NCBI RefSeq assembly: GCF_002210425.1
Contig: NZ_MWQK01000007.1
Coordinates: 1 to 64,000 of the forward strand
Direction: 5' to 3'
From: Fibrobacter sp. UWB2
GTDB taxonomy: Bacteria > Fibrobacterota > Fibrobacteria > Fibrobacterales > Fibrobacteraceae
Length of the DNA stretch: 64,000 bases
In this document: positions 47,233 through 55,049 of the stretch, piece after piece
Position numbering within the stretch: position 1 is the stretch's first letter
How the letters are laid out: each line of letters begins with the position of its first letter
The notes under the pieces: generated by a model
The model's input: the letters and a program-made list of their open reading frames with translations, nothing else
What the model was told of the DNA's origin: nothing
Database searches by the model: none
Translations under genes and position numbers: made by a program

Positions 47233-50200
47233 TTACATCACGCCGAGGGTTTGCTTGATGCTGTGGGCGTCGTTTAGGAGGGCGCGTTCTTCGGGCGGCA
47301 CGTAGGCCATCTTGCGTTCGCTGTCGGGCCTCTTGGAGCGGTCGCGCAGCACGATGCTCTTGTTTGTGCGCGAGTAGAAGAACGGTCCGGTTTTCACGAA
47401 CTGCTTCTGGTGCAGCGCCTGCTTGATGGCTTCGCTTAATATGGCGCTAGTCTTTGCGTTCTGCTCGGCGTTGTGCAGTTCCAGAATCCTTTGCAACAGG
47501 AGCTCTCCGTGAATTGGGGACTCGCTATCCACGTAGAACTTGAGCTCTTCAATGAGATTTTCCACTGGGATTTCTGCAATCGGCTTGTTGCTTGCGTTGG
47601 CGGGGTGCTTCACGCTGTACGGTTCGACTTTTAGAGAACTATCCTGTTCTGCATCGTCGAGCGGGATTTCTTCTTGCGGTGGCGGTGCGACACTCTGTTC
47701 AATTGCAATCGTTGTGATGAGATTTTCTTTCTCGTCTGCGTTGGAAATGTTCCAAAGCGGGAGCCACATGTTGAGGACCTTCCAGCCGAGTCTCGAAAGT
47801 GCGTTCGGGCGCGTGTATTCGCGGTCTTCGACCGATTCCTTGTAAGGGGCACAATTGCAGTCGCACTCGATGACGGCGAGCGAACGCTTGCTATTGTTGG
47901 CGTCAATGACGACTGGACCTACAGGAATGTTGCCTGTGGCGATGCAATCCTTAAAGGTTATTGATTCCTTTATGAAAACGTCTTTAATTTGTGCGTCAAG
48001 AACGGATTCCGGGGTGTCAATATGGGATGTTCCAATTTCGGAACTCTTGAGAGAACGGACCCATTCCTGGAACAGATTGGGCTTCACGCTTGCGAGCTTT
48101 TCTGCATCTTCGCTCGTCATGAACAAACATAGGCTTTGCTTGGCGAGTGTTGTGCAAATCGAGAGCTTGCGGTTCTCGGCGATGCCTGAAGCCTTGTCGA
48201 TGTCGGGGCATGCAAAAATGACATCACGGTACAAGTCTACGGCACGTTCTGCAGTCTTTATGTAGAATTTGTTTGTCAAATTCCCTTGCGTAAAGAACTT
48301 TGCGATGCTTGAGGCATTCGCCGCTTTTGAACCTTTTTCTAAAAGTTCATGAATGGCAATTTCAATTTCATTGCAGAGCGCTTGGCTCGAGGCTACAATT
48401 CCAAGCGATTGGCTTGGATTCTTTGTGGCGTGCTGTATGGCCTTTTCGGCAATGGAATGCACTTTGTCGTGAACGATTTTCAGCGTTTGCAGTTTGCTTG
48501 TAGGTGAAACTGAATTCGGGAACTGCGAAATTTCGTTGTTGTAAATTTTGCTGTTTGCAAAAGCGAATAGCGACGGGTCTGCGTATTGTGCTGTATAGCC
48601 AATGACTCGTGTCGGGATTCCCTTGCGGAGCGCTGCCGAAAGAACGTTGTCCTTAAAGAAAATCGACGGCGATGAAATTTCCATGTTGCAAGCATCCGAC
48701 GGGAGCATCTCGAGCGTGGGAGCGCACGGATTTCCAAAGAGGATGACCTTCTTTGTTTTTAGAATTCCGGGCATGGCTTCGGCGATGGTCATACAGTCTG
48801 CATCGAGGAATAGCGTAACGTCAGACGGCTCGAAGTTGGAATCGTAAGTCTCTGACAACGTGACAATTTGCAAGCTTGCGGGATCCTTTTCGGCGCACTC
48901 GTGAACGGTACGGAAGTTTGCGTTGCTGAACTGGTCCAACAGCGTTCTGTATTGCTTGCCTTGTTGCTTTCTGTTTCTTGCAGACGGACTGAAAAGTTCC
49001 GGGCACTCGGCGGTTGCGGCCTGCATCTGGCGATTTGTCCAGGCACGTGCAAATGCCATGGCGAGTTCCTTGTTCGCATTCTTGGTATCGCTTACGAATT
49101 GCGCAAGATTCTCGCACGGCGAATCGCTGATGTTTTCCATGTGCTCGCGGATTTGCAAATAAACGTCTTGAGCGCTCCAATGCGTTGACCAGAGCCCGAT
49201 TTTATCGAGCCATTGGTCGATGTTTTGCGTTTCTAGGGACGGACTCAGATTGAGGGCTTTGCTTATGCTCTGGAGTGTTTTTTGGAGTTCTTCAAAACTT
49301 GTCTGAATGTTGTCCAAACTTTCGACGAGCGGTCTGAACAGATGCCATTTGGCTAGCAGCTGGAGCAGATAATCGTGCTGGTCGCTTTCCTTGATGCGGG
49401 CACGGAATACATAGTAATGGCGGATTTTGTCTGCAAGGTCTTTCCAGTCGGTCTTTTCATATTTCCAGTCCCTGCCGAACAGACGTGCGGCGAGAACGGA
49501 AGAATCCTTGTACTTGCGCCTGTATTCCTGAATTTCGATAAGTTTGTCGGCCTGCTCGATGAGCATGTCATCGGAGGTGATGCTCTTGGGATCCTTGAAA
49601 AGGCTGAGAAGTATTCGCTTGGGCCTGCGGTAATGATCCGAGAGCGCCTTGAGCGCAGAACTCAGGCTGCTTTCAAATTCTTTGCGGGCAGCAAGGATGT
49701 TGGCGTCGATGGCTTCGTCGGTGAAAATGTCGGAACCTTTGCGACGATAACTTGACCAGCGTGCACCTGCATTCGGTAAGTCATTTAGGTCATCCTGGTA
49801 GGCAATCCAGCCGTTGGAATGGAGATCCCAGTCTTCAAAGCCGGGCATTTCGCTATCGAAGTTTTTCTTGAATACGCTAACCAAAGCGAGCGCATCCGAA
49901 ATCTTGAAACCGTTAGTGTAGAGCTTGGACTTGTTTACGCTTTCGATAAACGGCTTGACTGTTTCAATCAAATTTTTTGCACATTCCAGGTCTTCGCCAA
50001 TTTGGCTCTTGCGTTCTTGCGAAACGGCGGGCAGCGTGATTCCTTGGAGTGCGTTGAAAACCTGGACCCCGTTCTCGTTAAAGAACAGCTGCGCCAGTTG
50101 TTCAAGGCTTGATTGCATGGACTTGAACTTTTTATAGCGCACATCTTCGATATTCTTGAAAAGGTCACTTGCAAACTTTGTCTTAACTGGCCTTAAATTT

Positions 50201-51318
50201 GCAATTTCGTCAAGCAGTTCTGTGAGCTTCACACCACTTGGCTTGAGCGGAAAATTGACTGCATCGTAGTACGAGACGAGCTTTGCTCGGGTTTCGCTCA
50301 ATTGCGTTTTTACGGTATCGCGTTCTGGCCCTTGGAACGAACGGAATGGCGGTTTCCATGCGTTTTCGAAGTTGTATTTGGTGATGGCACGACGGCTTAC
50401 AACGCAGACTTTTTTCTTTTGTTCGATGAGGTCTGCAACGATATTGACGGCGGCTTTGGATTTTTCGCTCCCGGGGAGCGTTTGTATGGCATATGCAGAA
50501 ACGTTTGCATCAAGAGCGTCGATAACGGCCTTGTTCGTTTGAGAATCGGTCGTGTACGGGAAGTAATGATCTGCAGGCGTAAAAACGTGGTCGTAGGGGA
50601 GTTCTTCGAAAAACGATGGCTTGGGCAAGAACCCGTCATTGCCAATCGTTGCAATGAAAAACTCGTTGTTTGCGGCCTTGGCGGTTGTCCAGCATTCACT
50701 TGTCAGCTTTTTTTGAAGACCGATTCTGTTTGTGCTGTAAAAGGTGATGCAATAGCCGTTACGGGTAAACTTCCAATCCGTTTTCGGGGCAATCTTTTTC
50801 TCGAGGGCATCAAAGAATTTTTGGATGGCAAAAGTCCCGTTTTTCCAGAAATCCGTGGCCATGGGAAACTTGATGCTTTTGTCGAGTGTCGGGAGTGCAA
50901 TATTTTCGATGGGGGCGCGTGCAGAAATGGCGACGGTGTCGTTTTCTGCGTTGTATGTAAGCGGGATGAGGATGGCGGGCGCGAGGCTCTTTTCGCCCCA
51001 CTTGATAAAGCCCGTTGCCATATACAAATCCTGGTTGCAAAAGTCTTCTGCTTTGGACTTGAGGACCTTGCGGAATTTGTCTAGGTCGGCCGCTTGTTTT
51101 GCTTCGTCATATTTTGCGGATACGGGGAAGAACTGCGCAAGTGCACGCGGTTTAGCCTCGGTTTGCCAAGATTCGAAAAACTGGTCCCCGTTGCCTAAAA
51201 GCAGTGGAGACTGAAATTTATTCTTTTGCGAAAAGCTGAGCAAACGGTCTTTGCTATCAAAGACTGCTGCCTCTTCGCGGATTTTTTCAATGGTTGCGGA
51301 CACGGACGTTGATGCCAT
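47233..51318 (-). CDS. DUF4011/Vsr-type large helicase homologue with broken ATPase motifs
   Basis: 1361 aa. N-terminus (~1-200) carries a DUF4011-like stretch (DRLLSFSQKNKFQSPLLL). At 255-300 the Q-motif-like TTDSQTNKAVIDALDAN precedes TLPGSEKSKAAVNIVADL, where SF1 helicases have GPPGTGKS: a Gly is Glu. Motif II reads TLFLDADCMTIAEAMP (near 838; DE is DA), motif III GNPCAP (near 861; expected GDPxQL), motif VI LSICTTLAKQSL (near 1056; expected VAxTRAR), so the Arg finger is gone. Then a Vsr-like nuclease (MTES_1575 type) at ~1148-1187: IECDCNCAPYKESVEDREY...LGWKVLNMWLPLW, and a DUF3320-like tail (~1240-1320). The frame is long and clean, so the gene is selected for something other than ATP hydrolysis. 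Architecture recalls DUF4011-helicase-Vsr defence proteins. Confidence 0.8.
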   Translation of the reverse strand: MASTSVSATIEKIREEAAVFDSKDRLLSFSQKNKFQSPLLLGNGDQFFESWQTEAKPRALAQFFPVSAKYDEAKQAADLDKFRKVLKSKAEDFCNQDLYMATGFIKWGEKSLAPAILIPLTYNAENDTVAISARAPIENIALPTLDKSIKFPMATDFWKNGTFAIQKFFDALEKKIAPKTDWKFTRNGYCITFYSTNRIGLQKKLTSECWTTAKAANNEFFIATIGNDGFLPKPSFFEELPYDHVFTPADHYFPYTTDSQTNKAVIDALDANVSAYAIQTLPGSEKSKAAVNIVADLIEQKKKVCVVSRRAITKYNFENAWKPPFRSFQGPERDTVKTQLSETRAKLVSYYDAVNFPLKPSGVKLTELLDEIANLRPVKTKFASDLFKNIEDVRYKKFKSMQSSLEQLAQLFFNENGVQVFNALQGITLPAVSQERKSQIGEDLECAKNLIETVKPFIESVNKSKLYTNGFKISDALALVSVFKKNFDSEMPGFEDWDLHSNGWIAYQDDLNDLPNAGARWSSYRRKGSDIFTDEAIDANILAARKEFESSLSSALKALSDHYRRPKRILLSLFKDPKSITSDDMLIEQADKLIEIQEYRRKYKDSSVLAARLFGRDWKYEKTDWKDLADKIRHYYVFRARIKESDQHDYLLQLLAKWHLFRPLVESLDNIQTSFEELQKTLQSISKALNLSPSLETQNIDQWLDKIGLWSTHWSAQDVYLQIREHMENISDSPCENLAQFVSDTKNANKELAMAFARAWTNRQMQAATAECPELFSPSARNRKQQGKQYRTLLDQFSNANFRTVHECAEKDPASLQIVTLSETYDSNFEPSDVTLFLDADCMTIAEAMPGILKTKKVILFGNPCAPTLEMLPSDACNMEISSPSIFFKDNVLSAALRKGIPTRVIGYTAQYADPSLFAFANSKIYNNEISQFPNSVSPTSKLQTLKIVHDKVHSIAEKAIQHATKNPSQSLGIVASSQALCNEIEIAIHELLEKGSKAANASSIAKFFTQGNLTNKFYIKTAERAVDLYRDVIFACPDIDKASGIAENRKLSICTTLAKQSLCLFMTSEDAEKLASVKPNLFQEWVRSLKSSEIGTSHIDTPESVLDAQIKDVFIKESITFKDCIATGNIPVGPVVIDANNSKRSLAVIECDCNCAPYKESVEDREYTRPNALSRLGWKVLNMWLPLWNISNADEKENLITTIAIEQSVAPPPQEEIPLDDAEQDSSLKVEPYSVKHPANASNKPIAEIPVENLIEELKFYVDSESPIHGELLLQRILELHNAEQNAKTSAILSEAIKQALHQKQFVKTGPFFYSRTNKSIVLRDRSKRPDSERKMAYVPPEERALLNDAHSIKQTLGVM

Positions 51319-51353
51319 GTCTCGAATATAAATTTTTTTTAACCTAATTGTCG

Positions 51354-52250
51354 TTAAAGTTGATCCATAATTATGGATATCGCGTCAACGAGGGCGATGG
51401 GAGCGTCGCTTTCTGTGAGGTGGGCCTTGTGGCAGACGCGGCCAAAAAGCATTTCGGGCGTAATGCCGGCTTCTTTGTCTTGGCGCAGGCTGTGGGCGAG
51501 TTCGCGCTTGGAAAGCTTCTTGTTGTTTGCATCGACGATGAGCGGGTGGTGCAAGTAGACAGGGCGTTCTGTGCGGCCTAGCGCTTCCATGAGCGCAATC
51601 TGGCGGGCGGTGGAATTGCGGATATCCTCGCCCCGGACAATGTGCGTGATTTGCTCGTCGATGTCATCGACACAGACGGCGAACTGGTATGTCCATTGGT
51701 TGTCGCGGTCGCGGATGGGGAAGTCCCCGCATTGGAGTTTCGGGTTTTCGTGAAAGTCCCCTAGACGCAGGTCGTGCCAATCGATGAATTTATTCGGAAC
51801 GATAAAACGGAGGTTATGCGGAGCAGAATTGCTATTCAAGACTTCACTGGGTCCTTCGCTTTCGCTCAGGATGACAAGATTTTTGCATTTGCCCTGATAA
51901 ACGATTTCACCGGTTTCGCTTTGTGGGTTTTCGGCGAGGAGCTGTTTGCGGCTGCAATAGCACGGGTAAACTAACGATTTTTCTTTTAACTTTTGGAGGG
52001 CGGCTTCGTAGACTTGTCCGCGTGCACTTTGTATGCTCTCGGAATCGTATTTAAACCCAAGCCAAGCCAAATCTTCTCGGATGCCAGCAATATAGGCGGG
52101 TCGTGCGCGACTTTGATCATGGTCTTCGATTCGCAAGTGGATCTTTAAGTTCCATTTTTTTGCCGCTGCCCACACATAAAGTGCCGAAAGCAAATGGCCT
52201 TCGTGAAGGTATCCTGTGGGGCTTGGTGCAAATCGAATTTTTCCGGACAT
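51354..52250 (-). CDS. gluQ: Glutamyl-Q tRNA(Asp) synthetase, with repeat-derived insert
   Basis: 298 aa. Activates Glu and attaches it to queuosine 34 of tRNA-Asp. HIGH-type GYLHEGHL (residues 13-20) and KMSKS-type KLSKR are present; zinc ligands fit C97, C99, Y118 and C122. No anticodon-binding domain, as in E. coli GluQ. Residues ~125-135 (LVILSESEGPS) are encoded by the palindromic element at 51847-51876, close behind the zinc-site Cys122. The frame continues undisturbed afterwards (PHNLRFIVPNKFIDWHD). Lies 36 bases upstream of the large helicase-like gene, in the same direction, possibly co-transcribed. Confidence 0.93.
   Translation of the reverse strand: MSGKIRFAPSPTGYLHEGHLLSALYVWAAAKKWNLKIHLRIEDHDQSRARPAYIAGIREDLAWLGFKYDSESIQSARGQVYEAALQKLKEKSLVYPCYCSRKQLLAENPQSETGEIVYQGKCKNLVILSESEGPSEVLNSNSAPHNLRFIVPNKFIDWHDLRLGDFHENPKLQCGDFPIRDRDNQWTYQFAVCVDDIDEQITHIVRGEDIRNSTARQIALMEALGRTERPVYLHHPLIVDANNKKLSKRELAHSLRQDKEAGITPEMLFGRVCHKAHLTESDAPIALVDAISIIMDQL
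51847..51876. repeat. GTCATCC-type palindromic element inside gluQ
   Basis: CTGGGTCCTTCGCTTTCGCT then CAGGATGAC; reverse orientation of the element at 33095. In frame. Confidence 0.8.
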
Positions 52251-52412
52251 GGTGCAAATTTAGGTTTCGGTACAAATATAAGTTGTAAAAAATGTTACTT
52301 AACACACATTTTTTTTATGAAAATTCATAAATATTTTGTTTTTTTCGTTAAAATCGTTTTTGTTATATATATTAATTGCAGGTAAAGGGATGATTATAAA
52401 AACGGAGTACTT

Positions 52413-52907
52413 ATGGGTGGAATGAGTCTTTCTAGGGCCTGCACGGCTCTTTTCTTTGCGTTAGTTGCAAATTCATTTGCTGGTGATGTGCGTGAGAGCG
52501 CCATTCCCGAAGATGCTAGGTTCAACGTGATGGTCGAGTACGAAACGCCGGATCTTGTGCGCAAGAACGTGCGACTGGCCATGGAGGCGGAATACGCCAC
52601 GGAACAAGAAATCCTCGACAGCCTGAAGACCGTTCCGAAGGGTGGATACATCTATTTCCAGGTCAAGACCTCGCAAATCAAGAAAGGAACGCCCCGCAAG
52701 CTGACATATTCGCTTTATGATGGCGGCAAGAAACCTATATTTAAGAAAACAGCTTACGATACCGAAGCGGTTCCGAGTGAGCAGAACGGTGTTTCTAACT
52801 TGCTCGTCATTCCTGTTTATGGGCAACCCAAGTCCAACGTCATGTTGGCTCGAGTCGAGGCCCGTGACGGGATGGAGACGCTCGATATCGATATCCCCGT
52901 TAGGTAA
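52413..52907 (+). CDS. Exported protein of unknown function
   Basis: 164 aa. Signal peptide MGGMSLSRACTALFFALVANSFA, then a compact all-beta-looking domain: RFNVMVEYETPDLVRKNVRLAMEAEY, GGYIYFQVKTSQIKKGTPRKL, KLTYSLYDGGKKPIFKKTAYDTEA, NLLVIPVYGQPKSNVMLARVEA. No Cys in the mature part. Immunoglobulin-like folding is possible, no family recognised. CGGAG precedes the start. TATATT at 52368-52373 may be the -10. The exonuclease gene follows 6 bases later, so they share a transcript. Confidence 0.75.
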   Translation: MGGMSLSRACTALFFALVANSFAGDVRESAIPEDARFNVMVEYETPDLVRKNVRLAMEAEYATEQEILDSLKTVPKGGYIYFQVKTSQIKKGTPRKLTYSLYDGGKKPIFKKTAYDTEAVPSEQNGVSNLLVIPVYGQPKSNVMLARVEARDGMETLDIDIPVR

Positions 52908-52913
52908 TTTGCA

Positions 52914-53480
52914 TTGCTAAAATTTGCGGTAGTCGATCTCGAAACGACCGGCGGACATGGTGAAGATAATCGAATAATGGAAATCGGAATCGCCCTGATG
53001 GACGGTTCCGAAATTGTTGAAACGTACCACGCGCTTGTAGACCCAGGAAAGCCGATAACGCCGTTTGTGCGAGAGCTTACGGGCATCACCGACGAGATGG
53101 TTAGTGGACAACCGCAATTTGGCGTGATTGCTGAGCATGTGGCTGCTTTATTGCAAGACCGCATTTTTGTAGCGCACAACGTTCAGTTCGACTGCAAGTA
53201 CATGACTGCAGAACTGAAGCGTTGCTGTATTAAGTTTAACCCTGCGAGACTTTGTACGGTAAAGCTTTCGCGGCGTGTGTTCCCGGGGCAACCGAGCTAC
53301 AGTTTGCACAAACTCACGGAATCGCTAGGGCTCCCTGATTTTAACCATCACCGTGCTTTGGACGATACGCTTGCGGCGGCTGCCATTTTGAGGTCTGCGC
53401 TGGAGAAGGTCGGAGAGGCGGGTGTGATGAAGAACGTCGTGAATATTTCCGTCGCCAAGAAACAGGCTTTTAGTAAGTAG
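52914..53480 (+). CDS. DnaQ-like 3'-5' exonuclease (DEDDh family), second paralogue
   Basis: 188 aa from a TTG start at 52914 (read MLKFAVVDLETTGGHG). Exo I VVDLETTGG, Exo II FVAHNVQFDCKYM (near 84-96), Exo III HHRALDDTLAAAAIL (near 141-155) with His and Asp in place, so an active nuclease is expected. Closest in look to DNA polymerase III epsilon or its RNase T-like relatives. It differs from the paralogue at 11216 in length and inserts. Six bases behind the exported protein gene. Confidence 0.88.
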   Translation: MLKFAVVDLETTGGHGEDNRIMEIGIALMDGSEIVETYHALVDPGKPITPFVRELTGITDEMVSGQPQFGVIAEHVAALLQDRIFVAHNVQFDCKYMTAELKRCCIKFNPARLCTVKLSRRVFPGQPSYSLHKLTESLGLPDFNHHRALDDTLAAAAILRSALEKVGEAGVMKNVVNISVAKKQAFSK

Positions 53481-53523
53481 TCATTTGTCAATAGTCATTG
53501 GTCATTAGTCAATAATCTTGATT

Positions 53524-53553
53524 TGTCATTCCCGCCTCCGAGCGGGAATCTCC
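53524..53553. repeat. Short palindromic element, TCATTCCCG family
   Basis: TGTCATTCCCG-CCTCCGAG-CGGGAATCTCC, identical to that at 41580. Confidence 0.9.
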
Positions 53554-53570
53554 ATTTTATAGAACTAGAA

Positions 53571-53599
53571 GGAGAAACCCTATCAAGTAGGGCTTGACA
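53571..53599. repeat. Short palindromic element, inverted, GGGCTTGACA variant
   Basis: GGAGAAACCCTA-TCAAG-TAGGGCTTGACA: the same frame as 47183 with substitutions. Together with 53524 it makes a head-to-head pair between convergent genes, as at 47140/47183. Confidence 0.7.
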
Positions 53600-53628
53600 A
53601 AATGTGTTCGCGCACGACTCGCGGAATT

Positions 53629-54969
53629 CTATAACTTCAAAATTCCGGCTTTGTATTTCAGCTTTAGGATGCGGGCAGCGGATTCTTCGATGCGCTTCTT
53701 GTATTTTGAACTTTTGTCTGAAAGTTCCATCATGATGTTGAGCATGTCCTTGGCTTTGGACGTGTAAGAAATCATGAGGATGTCGTTACCCGCGTCAATG
53801 ATGGCGGTGACGAGGCGCTTGAAGTCTTTGTCCGGGTAGGTCTTGCGAGGAGAAATTTGCGTTTTGCCGCTGGCCCAGGCGCGAAGCGAGGTGCCCCAGA
53901 GGTCGTCGGTAAGCATGACCATGTCTGGGGAGTTCTTGCGGGCCATCTTGACGATGTTGGCGTCAAAGACGGCGGGACGGCTAGAGATGCGCAAAAAGTG
54001 GACACTCGACATCATCGTGACGGGTATGTCTTTGGAGAGCGTCTTGAAAAAGCTTATGTTCTGCTCGATTTTTTCCTTGGGCGAGGCGCTGATGGCGATT
54101 TGCAAATCGCTGTTAGTCCAGGCGTCATAACCGGGGAAGTGCTTTGAAACGCAGATGACGCCGTTATCGCGCATGCCGTGAACGAATGCTCTTATTTTGT
54201 AAGCGTTTGTCGTGTCGTTGCCCCACGAGCGTCGGCTTTCCTCCATGAATGAATTGGTGCCGCGGTGGTCCTTGGACGGGTCCAAAACGGGAGCTAAGTT
54301 CATGTTAATTCTGATATCCTTGAGTGCGCGTCCAATTTTTTTTGCAAGTGTGCGAATTTGCGTGGTGTCCATACGGCGCATTTCAAGGGCGCTGGGGGTG
54401 TGTCGCCAATTGTCGGAAAATGATGCCAAACGGTTGACGATGCCGCCTTCTTGGTCAAGTGCCGTGAAAAGAGGAATCTTCAAGTTCCTGTCGATTTCGT
54501 CCATTCGTTCTTTGTAATTGTTGAAACTGCGGAGGTGCTTGCCTGTGATGAGAACGCCGCCGAGCTCGTTTTCGATCACGAATTGCGGCGAGGTGAGGAA
54601 CACCATGATCATTTGGCCCGCTTTTTGGCGCATGGACATGGAATTCCACAAAGGCATGAGCTCATCGGGCAAGTTGTACGGATTCGGCTTAACTTTTGCG
54701 GATGGCTTGATTACAGTCGTGTCTTTTACAAGGGACGCGGACGAGCTGGAGGTCGCGAGATTTGTCGAGTCTTTTGCGAGATTCGCGGAAGAACTGCTCA
54801 CGGCAGGTGTCATCTGTCGTACGCTAGACGAAGACGGCATGACGCACATCGAAACTTCGGAAGAACTCGACTCCGGTATATACCGGTCGATTTGATAATC
54901 TTGCGCAAAGACTAAGTTTGCAGAAAAAGCTGCGAAAAAAGCTAGTGTAAGTAAGTGTCTTAAAGGCAT
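53629..54969 (-). CDS. Secreted glycoside hydrolase family 3-like protein
   Basis: 446 aa. Signal peptide MPLRHLLTLAFFAAFSANLVFA, then a ~80-aa linker with SSSS blocks, then a GH3 N-terminal barrel (~100-440): FTALDQEGGIVNRLASF, INMNLAPVLDPSKD, SKHFPGYDAW, and MLTDDLWGTSL, where the first Asp is in the position of the nucleophile. The closest family relatives are NagZ-type beta-N-acetylglucosaminidases, whose KHFPGHGxxxxDSH loop supplies a His acid/base; here the loop reads KHFPGYDAWTNSD, without that His. Either it uses another acid or has lost activity. No GH3 C-terminal domain. Confidence 0.87.
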   Translation of the reverse strand: MPLRHLLTLAFFAAFSANLVFAQDYQIDRYIPESSSSEVSMCVMPSSSSVRQMTPAVSSSSANLAKDSTNLATSSSSASLVKDTTVIKPSAKVKPNPYNLPDELMPLWNSMSMRQKAGQMIMVFLTSPQFVIENELGGVLITGKHLRSFNNYKERMDEIDRNLKIPLFTALDQEGGIVNRLASFSDNWRHTPSALEMRRMDTTQIRTLAKKIGRALKDIRINMNLAPVLDPSKDHRGTNSFMEESRRSWGNDTTNAYKIRAFVHGMRDNGVICVSKHFPGYDAWTNSDLQIAISASPKEKIEQNISFFKTLSKDIPVTMMSSVHFLRISSRPAVFDANIVKMARKNSPDMVMLTDDLWGTSLRAWASGKTQISPRKTYPDKDFKRLVTAIIDAGNDILMISYTSKAKDMLNIMMELSDKSSKYKKRIEESAARILKLKYKAGILKL

Positions 54970-54999
54970 GGAAAAATGAATGAGAGTGTTCTGTGGAAT

Positions 55000-55029
55000 G
55001 GAGGTGCCCGCTCTGTGGCGGGCATGACA
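55000..55029. repeat. Short palindromic element, GGGCATGACA variant
   Basis: GGAGGTGCCCGC-TCTGTG-GCGGGCATGACA. Between the GH3-like gene and topB. Confidence 0.8.
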
Positions 55030-55049
55030 GCATTGATACTGGCTCCTAA

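Noticed and set aside
11172-55029. CRISPR array
   Set aside because: The repeats are scattered singly over tens of kb and are palindromes without regular spacers.
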